In this document: piece by piece, positions 1-9,133 of the stretch
How the letters are laid out: every line of letters starts with the position of its first letter
How positions within the stretch are numbered: the stretch's first letter is position 1
Assembly (NCBI GenBank): GCA_022837505.1
Contig: JALHFZ010000027.1
Span: 1-35,422, forward strand
Direction of reading: 5' to 3'
DNA: 35,422 nt
Source of the DNA: Synergistaceae bacterium
GTDB lineage: Bacteria; Synergistota; Synergistia; Synergistales; Aminobacteriaceae
Made by a program: the position numbers and the translations under genes
Notes under the pieces: model-generated
The model's input: only the letters and a program-made list of their open reading frames with translations
The model's database searches: none
Told to the model about the DNA's origin: nothing

Positions 1-1281
1 GCGGTAATTGATCCCATGAGAGACGTGGGAGTTTATATGCATGAAGCCAGAAAAGCAGGAATGAAGATAGCCTGTATTTTTGAAACCCATAGAAACGAGG
101 ATTTCCTGGTCGGGTCAAGAGAGCTTTCAGAAAAGACCGGTGCAGCAATATACCTGTCAGGCCATGAAGATTTAGACTACGAATACGGCGAAAAGATTAC
201 AGAGGGCTTTGAGCTTGAACTTGGGAAAATACGCCTGAAGGCTCTGCACACCCCGGGGCATACTCTGGGGCATCTGAGCTATATCCTTTATGAAAAGGAC
301 AGGGAAGAAGCCTACATGGCATTTACCGGCGACTGTCTGTTCATGGGGGGCCTGGGCAGGACAGACTTTTACGGCAGAGAAAATCTCGAGAAAATGACAT
401 CCCTGCTCTATGACAGCGTCTTTAACAAACTCCTCCCCCTGGGAGATATGGTCCTGCTGTTCCCTGCCCACGGAGCGGGCTCCGCCTGCGGAGATTCCAT
501 GGATAAGCGGGAGTATTCGACCCTGGGGTATGAAAGAGCGACCAACGGCGACCTGAGAACAGAATCAGAAGAGGAGTTCCTCCGGAAATTCGCCAGGATG
601 AGGATCAAACCCCGCTACTTCAACGCAATGGAAGAGCGCAATTTGAAGGGAGTCCCCTTCTCCGGAGGGGATATACTTCTGAACCCCCTCACCCTTGACG
701 AGTTTAAAAGGGTTAAGGATAAAGCTCTGGTGATAGACATCAGGACGAAGGAGGGGTTTGCTGGAGGGCATATCCCCGGCTCGATCTATATGCCGAAGGG
801 GCTGCTCTCTTCATTTCTCGGGGCGATATATCAGACCGATGAAAAAATCCTCTTTGTAACGGATGGCGCCATGGACGATGTGGAGGAGGTTTACTGGTAC
901 GCAAGGAGAATGGGCTTTGACAATATCCTGGGGTACCTGCCGAACGGGGTGGGACAATGGGAAAAAAGCGGCGAGGAACCTGAACAGCTTGAAACCATCA
1001 CCGCTAAGGAATTGAAAGATCTCCCCCGGGACGGAGAATTTATTCTTCTGGACATCAGAAAAAGGGATGAAATTGAGGCAGATGACCCTGAGAAAAACAG
1101 GATAAACATCCCCCTTCAAAATATTTACAAATGCCTGGAGCATTTAGTCTATGACAGGCCTATCTATGTATTGTGCGAATCGGGGGAGCGATCAACCATC
1201 GGGGCGTCCTACCTGAAAGCCAGAAAATATGACGCGAGGGTTGTCTCCGGGGGCATTGAAATGTTCGAAGCCCTGGAATGA
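1..1281 (+). CDS. MBL-fold hydrolase with two C-terminal rhodanese domains (5' partial)
   Basis: The reading frame is open from base 1, with AVIDP ahead of the first Met at base 16. That matches the family, so the gene starts upstream of the window. The N-terminal half is a metallo-beta-lactamase fold of the persulfide dioxygenase/glyoxalase II type: THRNEDF (His at bases 88-90), HTPGHT, FTGDCLF and FPAHG. The usual HxHxDH is degenerate (H-x-N-x-D-F), but the three positions equivalent to the iron ligands of ETHE1-type enzymes (first His, HTPGHT His, GD Asp) remain. Two rhodanese domains follow. The first has no catalytic Cys (FVTDGAMDD at that loop) and the second has CESGERS. The two YeeE/YedE genes downstream suggest handling of persulfide or thiosulfate-type sulfur. 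The exact reaction is inferred. Confidence 0.85.
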   Translation, partial: AVIDPMRDVGVYMHEARKAGMKIACIFETHRNEDFLVGSRELSEKTGAAIYLSGHEDLDYEYGEKITEGFELELGKIRLKALHTPGHTLGHLSYILYEKDREEAYMAFTGDCLFMGGLGRTDFYGRENLEKMTSLLYDSVFNKLLPLGDMVLLFPAHGAGSACGDSMDKREYSTLGYERATNGDLRTESEEEFLRKFARMRIKPRYFNAMEERNLKGVPFSGGDILLNPLTLDEFKRVKDKALVIDIRTKEGFAGGHIPGSIYMPKGLLSSFLGAIYQTDEKILFVTDGAMDDVEEVYWYARRMGFDNILGYLPNGVGQWEKSGEEPEQLETITAKELKDLPRDGEFILLDIRKRDEIEADDPEKNRINIPLQNIYKCLEHLVYDRPIYVLCESGERSTIGASYLKARKYDARVVSGGIEMFEALE

Positions 1282-1336
1282 CCCCGGGGCCCCCGTTCCC
1301 CTGGGGGCCTCCACAGGCTTTTTGAAAATAGGCGGC

Positions 1337-1717
1337 ATGATTTACAGGCAGTTCGATGAAGAGGAAGTAAGGGAAAACGAATACTACCAGAAGAAGGAGC
1401 ATAAGGTCGACTGGGAGGTCATGATGATACTGGGTGTCGTCGCTGGAGCCTTCGTCTCCTCCGCCCTCTCGGATGACTTTGCCCTTAAGGGAATTCCCGA
1501 TATGTGGGCGGAGAATTTCTCCGGGGGGTTCGGTTTGAGAGTCACGGCCGCCGTCTTCGGGGGCATTCTTCTCGGGATAGGCGCACGGTGGGCGGGGGGG
1601 TGCACCAGCGGACACGGAATAAGCGGAACGAGCCTCCTCTCGCCGATCAGCTGGGCGGCCACTCTCTGCTTCTTCATCGGCGGAATTGCCTCCGCTTATG
1701 TAGTCCATCTGCTGTAG
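1337..1717 (+). CDS. YeeE/YedE (DUF395) sulfur transporter, first half
   Basis: A membrane protein of 126 aa from the ATG at 1337. The frame is open further upstream but would then overlap the preceding gene, and the Met-Ile-Tyr start fits the family better. It has a charged N-terminus, then hydrophobic segments at about residues 30-48, 60-82 and 102-125. The signature GGCTSGHGISG is characteristic of YeeE/YedE transporters related to TsuA/PmpA, with a conserved Cys thought to contact thiosulfate or persulfide sulfur. It is half-size, and the partner half lies 11 bp downstream. The ribosome site is weak, so translation may be coupled to the rhodanese gene. Function in sulfur import is family knowledge, not shown here. 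Confidence 0.82.
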   Translation: MIYRQFDEEEVRENEYYQKKEHKVDWEVMMILGVVAGAFVSSALSDDFALKGIPDMWAENFSGGFGLRVTAAVFGGILLGIGARWAGGCTSGHGISGTSLLSPISWAATLCFFIGGIASAYVVHLL

Positions 1718-1728
1718 AGGTGATATAA

Positions 1729-2279
1729 ATGATTGAAAAGAAGAAGGCGGGAAGGCTTATTGAAGGGCTTATCATCGGATTCCTCTTCGGCTTTCTGCTT
1801 CAGAAGGGAGGGGTCAGCAAATACGATATTCTCATCTCCCAGCTTCTGCTGACTGATTTTACGGTGGTGAAGATAATACTTGCGGCGATAATCACGACAA
1901 TGCTCGGAGTAAGCTTTCTCTATCCCAGGGGCCTGATTGAGGTTGAAGGAAAATCAGGCTCAATAAAAAACGCGGTCATCGGCGGTCTTATCTTCGGTGC
2001 GGGCTTCGGAATCCTTGGATATTGTCCGGGCACCATAGCCTCCGCCATAGGCAACGGATATATTGACGCAGCGGCGGGGGGCTGCCGGGAATTTTGATCG
2101 GAACGGTCATCTTCGCAAAGCTCTACAGCAATTTACAGGGTAGGGGTATACTGACCCGGGGCAGGTTTCACGAGTACAGCCTGTTCCACACCCTCAAAAA
2201 AAAGGCATTTTTATTTACTGCACCTTTCAGCATACTTTTAATGATAATATTATATATGATTGAATCTAATGGTCTTTAA
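1729..2279 (+). pseudogene. YeeE/YedE sulfur transporter, second half, split by a frameshift
   Basis: Starts at ATG 1729 behind GAGGTGAT. The first frame runs to a TGA at 2095-2097 (122 aa) and carries the family motif GYCPGT. It breaks just after a run of six Gs at 2076-2081. One extra G would join it to the frame that continues as LPGILIGTVIFAKLY and ends at 2279. This gives a protein of about 183 aa with a further hydrophobic segment near the C-terminus (FLFTAPFSILLMIILY). The sequence on both sides of the run reads as one continuous transporter. The cause could be a real inactivating indel, slippage-based expression, or a homopolymer sequencing error. The intact neighbour at 1337 and the tight spacing favour a recent change or an error over an old pseudogene. 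Confidence 0.8.
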
Positions 2280-2518
2280 ACGGTATTTCTTCATCCGGTG
2301 AAGGCCTGAATCCTCCTTTCATCAAAACAGCTCCTGATGCCGCCCGTTTCTCCTTCTTCTCCGGACTCAGCGGCAATTTTCGCCCTTTTGCCTGGATTTT
2401 TTGCCGGGTTGAGGGATAAACAGGCGGTACAAGAAATCCCGTTTATAAATTGAACCATAATACGTTCCCTCGCAAAATTACAAAAACCGTCAATAAAAGT
2501 CAGGAGAGGAGAAACAAG

Positions 2519-3694
2519 ATGAAAAGCAAAGCTTTATCAGCGGTATTTATCTGCCTTTTGGTTTTATCCTGCTGCACCCCGGGGCAGGGGGCACAAAAAA
2601 ACGTGGAATGGAACAGTTCGTCACCCCAGCCTTCTGAAGCTCCTGCCAAAGGGGAAAAAATTACACCCGTGCCTCAGCCTGATTTCAGCAGTGAGGAAGG
2701 AATACGGGAGTACCTCCGGGGGAAATGGCTCTATGACTATTATTATTACGGAGATGTACTATGCACAATGGAAATCGATAAGGATTTAAACATTGCCTTA
2801 TCTTTTAAAAACTCTTATTCTGATGGCCCCAAAGGGAATTATTCGGGGAAAATAACTTTCGACAGGGCTTATGCAAAACCTGAAGAAGCACCTGATCTCC
2901 TCTGCATTGAACTGGAAAACACGGAAGAACCGGGAGGAGACTTCTATTTTCTGCATAGAACCATCTATGATAACAAGCGCGTTATGTCCTGGTTTTTCGC
3001 AGGAAACGGCAATACCGTTTTTGATCTGCTGGTGCCGGACGATGGGGAAAATATCAGAAGCACCCCCGATGAATTAATCTTTGAAAAGGTCACCGGAGAA
3101 AAGTCACGGGAGGCCCCCCGTAAAAATGATGAATTCTATGCCGTGTACTGGGATACGGGATCGGATAAAAAAAGCATCTGGCTTGACGATGTCTGGTGGA
3201 CGCCAGCCGAAGAGGATGACCAGGCACAGGTGTACCCGCAAAAAATGACTCATTATGAAACCGATGTCCCCGAAAGCATCCTGTACACTATTATTCCGGA
3301 GGAGATCGGAGAAGTCCTGGGGGAAGAACTGACCAGAGGGGCAGTGTATTTTGTAACCACTGATGAAGGGGGAAATGTTGCCTCCTTCATATCGGCAGAC
3401 CGCAAAAAATTTATAGAAGAGTCGTCGCTTAATTCTGAAGCTGAAGCGGTGATATACGAAATTATTGAAAATGATGTCGAAGAGATAAGAGAGTATCTGA
3501 ATGCCGGCATGGCTATTTTGCTGACCGGAGAAACTGCCGTGATTGAGGACGAGGAATGCTACCTTGTTATTTTAGGAACACATCATGAGGATAATTTTGT
3601 ACGGGAAGTCATGTATGCCGTAAATACCGTAACCCGGCAGGTGTATCGGTTTGATGTGCTGAATGATGCCTGGGAGCCTGTGCCCATGGGGTAG
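2519..3694 (+). CDS. putative lipoprotein, unknown function
   Basis: 391 aa from the ATG at 2519, which is preceded by AGGAGAGGAG. The frame is open upstream to 2450, but that N-terminus would put polar residues before the signal peptide. Residues 1-18 form a type II signal: KSK, a hydrophobic stretch, then VLSC with Cys18 as the lipidation residue. A Pro/Ser-rich linker follows, typical of surface lipoproteins. The mature part is acidic, rich in Tyr, Trp and Glu, with KWLYDYYYYGD near residue 80. I do not recognise a domain. It is flanked by the sulfur transporter genes and by alpha-2-macroglobulin, about 100 bp from the latter, and GC content is lower than in the downstream gene. Confidence 0.75.
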   Translation: MKSKALSAVFICLLVLSCCTPGQGAQKNVEWNSSSPQPSEAPAKGEKITPVPQPDFSSEEGIREYLRGKWLYDYYYYGDVLCTMEIDKDLNIALSFKNSYSDGPKGNYSGKITFDRAYAKPEEAPDLLCIELENTEEPGGDFYFLHRTIYDNKRVMSWFFAGNGNTVFDLLVPDDGENIRSTPDELIFEKVTGEKSREAPRKNDEFYAVYWDTGSDKKSIWLDDVWWTPAEEDDQAQVYPQKMTHYETDVPESILYTIIPEEIGEVLGEELTRGAVYFVTTDEGGNVASFISADRKKFIEESSLNSEAEAVIYEIIENDVEEIREYLNAGMAILLTGETAVIEDEECYLVILGTHHEDNFVREVMYAVNTVTRQVYRFDVLNDAWEPVPMG

Positions 3695-3793
3695 GAATGG
3701 CGGAGGCAATCGAATCGGTAACAGAAGAGTATAATTGAAAAGATTTCCAGTTTTGATTTCCCCAGAATGAAACTCTGTTGAAGGAGGATTCCC

Positions 3794-6700
3794 ATGAAAA
3801 AGTCGGTTCTCTTGCTTCTCACGCTGGTTCTTCTCTTCGGAGGAACGGGATGGGCGGAGGGAGCCCCCGCTCCCGAGTTCACCATCAGTTCCTTCTCCCC
3901 CGAGGGGACCGTCAAGGGGAAACCCTCTGTGAAGGTGACCTTCTCCCAGCCCGCCGTCCCCAAGGAGCAGGTGGGAAAGGCTGCCCCGGCGGATAAAATG
4001 CCCCTCTCCTTCACCCCAGCAATTGCCGGCACGGGGAAGTGGACCGATCAGTCCACCTTTCTGTTCACCCCCTCCCGCCCCCTGGCCTCCGCCACGGCCT
4101 TCCTGGCCACGGCGTCCCCCTCCCTCCGGGACCTGAAGGGGCGTCCTCTTTCGGGCAGGCAGATCTTCCGGTTTTCCACGGAGGAGCTGAAGCTTCTCTC
4201 TGCCCAGCAGACGGACGTAAATCAGGAAGGAAGAATAACCGTTGAGCTTTCCTTCAACCTCCCCGTCTCACCCTACAGGCTGAGGGGGTTCCTCGGCCTC
4301 CACGACGAAAACGATAAGGAAATCGACTATACCCTCTACGGAAACTCCCCCGCCCGAAGGGTGACCTTCGCCACTGCCCCCTTCGACGGAAAAACCATCG
4401 GGGTCTCCATCGTCCCCGGCCTGATGAGCGATGCGGGCCCCCTCGGCATGGAGAAGCCGGTATACAAGGAAATCCCGGTGACCCGGAAGCTCGTCGTGAC
4501 AGGAGCCTACGGGGACAGCCGCTATCCCGAGAAGAGCGCCCTCCGGGTGGATACTTCCGTGGGGGTGGACATCGCCAGGGCGGCGAAGTTCGTCGTCCTT
4601 TCCCCGTCCATCCCCTTCACCGTTGAACCCGGGTACAGCGGCTTCTCCATCCTCGCTGATTTCAAGCCCCGGGAGCGCTATACCCTCACGCTGCTGAAAG
4701 GGCTCCCCTCCCGGGACGGAACAAAGCTCGAGGGAGAGTACAAGAAGGCCGTCATCTTTCCCGACCTCTACCCCCAGATAACCTTCCCCTCCGCCGGCAC
4801 CTTTCTCTCTCCCGCCTCGGACCTCAGAATCCCCCTCGAGACGGTGAACATCGAGGAGGTTGACCTGAACCTGTGGCGGGTGTATGAAAACAATATCCCC
4901 GTAGCCCTCACCATCAGCGACTATTCCATACCCAGGGACCTGGCCCGGCGGACGGCATCGAAGTCGGCCCGTCCCGAGGGAAGTCTCAACACCCCCGTCA
5001 GGAGGGCCATCGACCTGCAGGAGCTGGCCGGAGAGGAGAAAGGGGTCTTTCTGCTCACAGCCTCGGACGGCGGCGGTCAGTACTGGGGCGAGGCCGAGCA
5101 GCTCGTGGCCGTGACAGACCTCGGAATCGTCGCCAGGGTATGGCCTGACGGCATCACCCTATGGGTCAACTCCATCGCCGGAGGGAAACCCGTAGGGGGG
5201 GGCAAGGTAAAAATCTATTCAAAGAGCAACCAGCTTCTCGCCTCGGGCGAGACGGACGAAAACGGCCTGTGGGCCTTCCGGAAGGACGCCCCCTGGGAGG
5301 ATCAGCTGCAGCCGCTGATCGCCACGGTGGAAAAAGACGAAGACCTCTCCTTTCTGAAGTTCGACGGCAACCTTCTTTCGGACAGCGGCTTCGATACGGG
5401 AGGACGCCCCTGGAACCGGGGGTACGAGGCCTTTCTCTTCCCCTCCCGGGGAGTCTTCCGCCCCGGAGAGGAGGTCTTCTTCTCCACGGTGGTACGGAAC
5501 AGCCGCTTCCTTCCTCCTGAAACATTTCCCGTGATCTACGTGGTCCGCTCCTCCCTCGGAAAGGAAGTGGCCCGGGGAACTGCCATGCTCTCCCCCGAGG
5601 GGATGGCCGTTTTCTCGGCCGTCCTGTCGAACGTCACGCCAACGGGAGTGTACAGCGCCCTGGTCGCCCTCCCCGGAGAGGAGAAAAACCCCCTTGGACG
5701 GGCGGAATTCTTCGTGGAGGATTTCGTCGCCCCCCGCCTCGCCGTCACGGCAGGGGCGAGCGCTTCCTCGGTGAAGCCGGGGGAGATGGTTACCCTTGAC
5801 ATAAGCTCGGAATGGCTTTTCGGGGCCCCCGCGGCAGAGCTCCCCTTCGAGGCAGAAGTCCGGGTTCGTCCCGTTCCCTTCGCCCCTTCGGGGTGGGAGG
5901 CCTACTCCTTCGGCGACCCGGAGAAGACCTTCGAACCCACGGTGGACTTTCTGGGCGGCGGCACCCTCGATGCCTCGGGGAAGGGGCAGACAACCTACAC
6001 TGCCCCCGATGAATTGTCTCCCCCCTCGGCGGTGGAGCTGACCTTCGTCGTCCGGGTCATGGAGGAAGGGGGACGATGGGTTCCCACTGCCCTCACCCTC
6101 CCCTTCCACCCTTACCCCGTCTACCTCGGCATTGAAAAACCCCGGGACGACCCCGCTCCCGGCAAGGAGGCTGCCTTCGCTGTCGCCGCGGTCTCGCCGG
6201 AGGGCACGTCCTCCCCCCTCTCCACGGCCAAAGCCTCCCTATACCGGGTATCCCAGCATTACAACCTCGTCCGCGTGGGGAATCAGACAAGAAACCAGAT
6301 GCAGCGGGAGCTCGTCCTTGAGTCGGAGCAGACCGTAACACTCAGGGAGGGACGGGGGACAGTCTCCTTCACTCCCCCCTCGTCGGGGGAATACCTCCTC
6401 CGTATCGACGACGAAGCCTCGGGGAGCGCCGCCTCGTATTCCTTCTACGCTTGGGCCCCCTGGGGGAGCGAGACGGCGGGTGGATCAACCCTTCTCGACA
6501 GAATAGAAATCCGGGCCGACCGGGAAAGCTACGCCCCGGGGGATACCGCTTCGGTAACCTTCCGGGCCCCCTTCAAGGGGAACGTCCTCGTCACGGCCGA
6601 GACGGACCGGGAAATCCTCCGGCGCGTCCTTACGATCGACGGGGGCGAGGGGACGATTGACATCCCTGTGACGGCGGAGATGATCCCGAACTTCTACGTG

Positions 6701-9133
6701 TCCGCCTGGGTGCTCCGCCCTGTTCTCGAAGGGGAACCCTGGGGAAATCACCGGGCCCTCGGAATTGCCTCTCTGAAGGTGGAGCGAAAGGAAACCCGCC
6801 TCACCGTTGACCTTGAGGCGCCCGAACGGGCGGCTCCCCTCGAACCTCTGACCGTTCGGGGAAAGCTGACCGACGGAGCGGGCAACCCCCGGAAAGGGGA
6901 GGTCGTCCTCTACCTCGTGGACGAGGGGATTCTCTCCCTCACGAACTACGCAACCCCTGACCCCTGGGCCTTCTTCATGTCCCGGCGGGCGGCGGGGGTC
7001 GCCGTCTTCGACATCTACGACCAGCTTCTGCCCCTCGAGGCCCGCAGCACGCCCCTCCTCAAAACGGGAGGCGGCGAGGGAGAGGACGCCATGGCGGCCC
7101 TCCGGGCGGGCCTTTCCCCCGTGTCGGCGAAAGCCCGCAGGGTTCTCTCCCTCTTTGCGGGAAAAATCGCCACCGACGAGAACGGAATCTTTTCAGCGGA
7201 GTTCTCCCTCCCCGAATTCAGCGGCCGGGCACGCCTCATGGCCGTGGCAGCGGGGGGAGACGCCTTCGGCAAAGGAGAGAAGTCGATCACCCTCGCCCGG
7301 GACGTGACAGCGGAACTCTCCCTTCCCCGGGCGGTCTCCCCGGGAGACGACTTCACCGTCTCCCTCGAACTCTTCTCCGCCGGTGAGGAGCCGAAGAAAG
7401 TGACCGTCTCCGCCTCCGTCGACGGCCCCCTCACCCTCGCAGGAAAGAGGGAGTTTCTCGCCCAGCTCGATCCGAAGACGCCCAGGATGCTTTTCTCTCT
7501 CCGGCTGAAAGCCGGAGAGACCGCAGGGGTCGCCCGCCTCACCCTCACCACGGAATGGGGGGGCAATTCCTACTCCGAGGAGACGGAGATCGCTGTCCGT
7601 CCCCCCTGGCCGCCCATCTCCCTCAGCGGCTCAGGCCTTCTGCGCGAAGGGGAGGACAGGGTGATCACCCTGCCCCGGAAGTGGTTCCCCGGCACCGAGG
7701 AGGGGCAGCTTCTTCTCTCCGACTTCCCCTCCCTTGACCTCCTGGGGGCGGTCTCCTTCCTCATGACCTACCCTTACGGCTGCCTCGAACAGACCGTCTC
7801 CGGGGCATGGCCCCTCCTCGTCCTCCCCGACCTCGTTGCGGAGGTGGACCCTGAGCTTGTCAACGAGGAGGAAAGGGCAGCGGCCCTCGCGGGGGTACTG
7901 CGGAAAATTTCGGCCCTTCAGCTTCCGGGAGGAGCCTTCGCCGCCTGGCCGGGAAATTCCGAAGCAGCGTCCTGGGTAAGCCTCTACACGACCCACTTCC
8001 TCACGGAGGCGAAAAAGAGCGGCGCCCCGGTGCCCGATGACCTCATGGAGAGCGCCCTCTCCTGGGTCAGACAGTTCCTTCCCTCCCTTCCGGATAACGA
8101 CACCGAGGAGGCCCTGGCTGAGAATCTGACCCTCAAGGCCTACGCTTCCTACGTCCTCGCCCTTGCGGGAGAAGCCCCCCTGGGGTGGATGGCCCATATC
8201 GGAGAAAACCGCCCGCTCCTTCGAAACTCCGGGGCGGTCTTCCTGGCAGGAGCCTATGCCCTCTCTCTGAACTCCTCCGAGCCTTTGAGGGAGCTCGGAA
8301 CCCTTCCTCCTCCCGTGCGCAGGGGGGCCGACTCGACCTTCGAGTCCTCCTCAAGGACAGACGCTCTGAGGCTTCTTCTGTGGGCCGCCGTCGATCCCCT
8401 CTCCCCCGCGGCGGCGGAACTCGCCCTTCCCCTTCTCGAGGAGGGGAGAAAATCAGCCTGGGGTACGACCCAGCAGAACGCCATGGCCGTGCTGGCCCTC
8501 GGCAGATGGCTTGAAAAAACCCAAAGCGCCAGGAAGCCCTTCGAGGCGGCGCTGAAGGACTCAAGCGGCGCAGTGATCGCCGCCTTCAGCGACGGAAAAC
8601 GGCTCTCCCTCAACCTGGCGGACCTTCCCCAGGGCCCGCTGACCCTGACCCTTACGGGTGAGGGGACCGCCTACTACGCCTGGACTGCCGGAGGCGTTCC
8701 CGAGGTCTCCCCTCCCGCGGCAAGCAACGGCCTTTCGATTAAACGGACGTGGAAAAACCGGGAGGGAAAGGTCATCTCCAAAGGAACTCCGGTGGAGCAG
8801 GGGGAACGGATTGAAGTCACCCTCTCCCTGACCCCGACGGCTCCCCTGAAGGACCTCGTGGTCATCGACATCCTCCCCGGAGGGATGGAGATCGAAAACC
8901 CCCGTCTCTCCGCGGGAGCTGAAGGGGAAGAGGTCTACAGGGGCATCCGGGCGGAGCGGCGGGATGACCGGCTGCTGCTCTTCATCGACAGGGCGGATAA
9001 GCCCCTGGAATACAAGTACCTTCTCCGGGCGGTAACCCGGGGGACCTTCACGGTTCCTCCCCTGGCCGCCGAGGGAATGTACGCCCCTGACGTCCAGGCC
9101 CTGACCGGCTCAGGCACGGTGGTCATCCGGTGA
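3794..9133 (+). CDS. bacterial alpha-2-macroglobulin (YfhM-like)
   Basis: 1779 aa, slightly longer than E. coli YfhM. It starts at an ATG behind AAGGAGG. The N-terminus is a Sec signal (residues 1 to about 23) with no lipobox Cys, so the protein is probably soluble in the periplasm rather than lipid-anchored as in E. coli. Macroglobulin-like beta domains fill the first 1000 residues. The thioester motif GCLEQ is intact (Cys1330, Gln1333) and is followed by the helical thioester domain and a C-terminal receptor-like domain. These proteins trap proteases that breach the envelope, with covalent capture through the thioester. The stop overlaps the pbpC start (GTGA), so the two are co-translated. 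This is the well-known pairing with the peptidoglycan repair enzyme PbpC. Confidence 0.95.
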   Translation: MKKSVLLLLTLVLLFGGTGWAEGAPAPEFTISSFSPEGTVKGKPSVKVTFSQPAVPKEQVGKAAPADKMPLSFTPAIAGTGKWTDQSTFLFTPSRPLASATAFLATASPSLRDLKGRPLSGRQIFRFSTEELKLLSAQQTDVNQEGRITVELSFNLPVSPYRLRGFLGLHDENDKEIDYTLYGNSPARRVTFATAPFDGKTIGVSIVPGLMSDAGPLGMEKPVYKEIPVTRKLVVTGAYGDSRYPEKSALRVDTSVGVDIARAAKFVVLSPSIPFTVEPGYSGFSILADFKPRERYTLTLLKGLPSRDGTKLEGEYKKAVIFPDLYPQITFPSAGTFLSPASDLRIPLETVNIEEVDLNLWRVYENNIPVALTISDYSIPRDLARRTASKSARPEGSLNTPVRRAIDLQELAGEEKGVFLLTASDGGGQYWGEAEQLVAVTDLGIVARVWPDGITLWVNSIAGGKPVGGGKVKIYSKSNQLLASGETDENGLWAFRKDAPWEDQLQPLIATVEKDEDLSFLKFDGNLLSDSGFDTGGRPWNRGYEAFLFPSRGVFRPGEEVFFSTVVRNSRFLPPETFPVIYVVRSSLGKEVARGTAMLSPEGMAVFSAVLSNVTPTGVYSALVALPGEEKNPLGRAEFFVEDFVAPRLAVTAGASASSVKPGEMVTLDISSEWLFGAPAAELPFEAEVRVRPVPFAPSGWEAYSFGDPEKTFEPTVDFLGGGTLDASGKGQTTYTAPDELSPPSAVELTFVVRVMEEGGRWVPTALTLPFHPYPVYLGIEKPRDDPAPGKEAAFAVAAVSPEGTSSPLSTAKASLYRVSQHYNLVRVGNQTRNQMQRELVLESEQTVTLREGRGTVSFTPPSSGEYLLRIDDEASGSAASYSFYAWAPWGSETAGGSTLLDRIEIRADRESYAPGDTASVTFRAPFKGNVLVTAETDREILRRVLTIDGGEGTIDIPVTAEMIPNFYVSAWVLRPVLEGEPWGNHRALGIASLKVERKETRLTVDLEAPERAAPLEPLTVRGKLTDGAGNPRKGEVVLYLVDEGILSLTNYATPDPWAFFMSRRAAGVAVFDIYDQLLPLEARSTPLLKTGGGEGEDAMAALRAGLSPVSAKARRVLSLFAGKIATDENGIFSAEFSLPEFSGRARLMAVAAGGDAFGKGEKSITLARDVTAELSLPRAVSPGDDFTVSLELFSAGEEPKKVTVSASVDGPLTLAGKREFLAQLDPKTPRMLFSLRLKAGETAGVARLTLTTEWGGNSYSEETEIAVRPPWPPISLSGSGLLREGEDRVITLPRKWFPGTEEGQLLLSDFPSLDLLGAVSFLMTYPYGCLEQTVSGAWPLLVLPDLVAEVDPELVNEEERAAALAGVLRKISALQLPGGAFAAWPGNSEAASWVSLYTTHFLTEAKKSGAPVPDDLMESALSWVRQFLPSLPDNDTEEALAENLTLKAYASYVLALAGEAPLGWMAHIGENRPLLRNSGAVFLAGAYALSLNSSEPLRELGTLPPPVRRGADSTFESSSRTDALRLLLWAAVDPLSPAAAELALPLLEEGRKSAWGTTQQNAMAVLALGRWLEKTQSARKPFEAALKDSSGAVIAAFSDGKRLSLNLADLPQGPLTLTLTGEGTAYYAWTAGGVPEVSPPAASNGLSIKRTWKNREGKVISKGTPVEQGERIEVTLSLTPTAPLKDLVVIDILPGGMEIENPRLSAGAEGEEVYRGIRAERRDDRLLLFIDRADKPLEYKYLLRAVTRGTFTVPPLAAEGMYAPDVQALTGSGTVVIR

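Noticed and set aside
5219..6109. 296-codon open frame antisense to the alpha-2-macroglobulin gene
   Set aside because: Low-complexity composition from third-position GC of the real gene.
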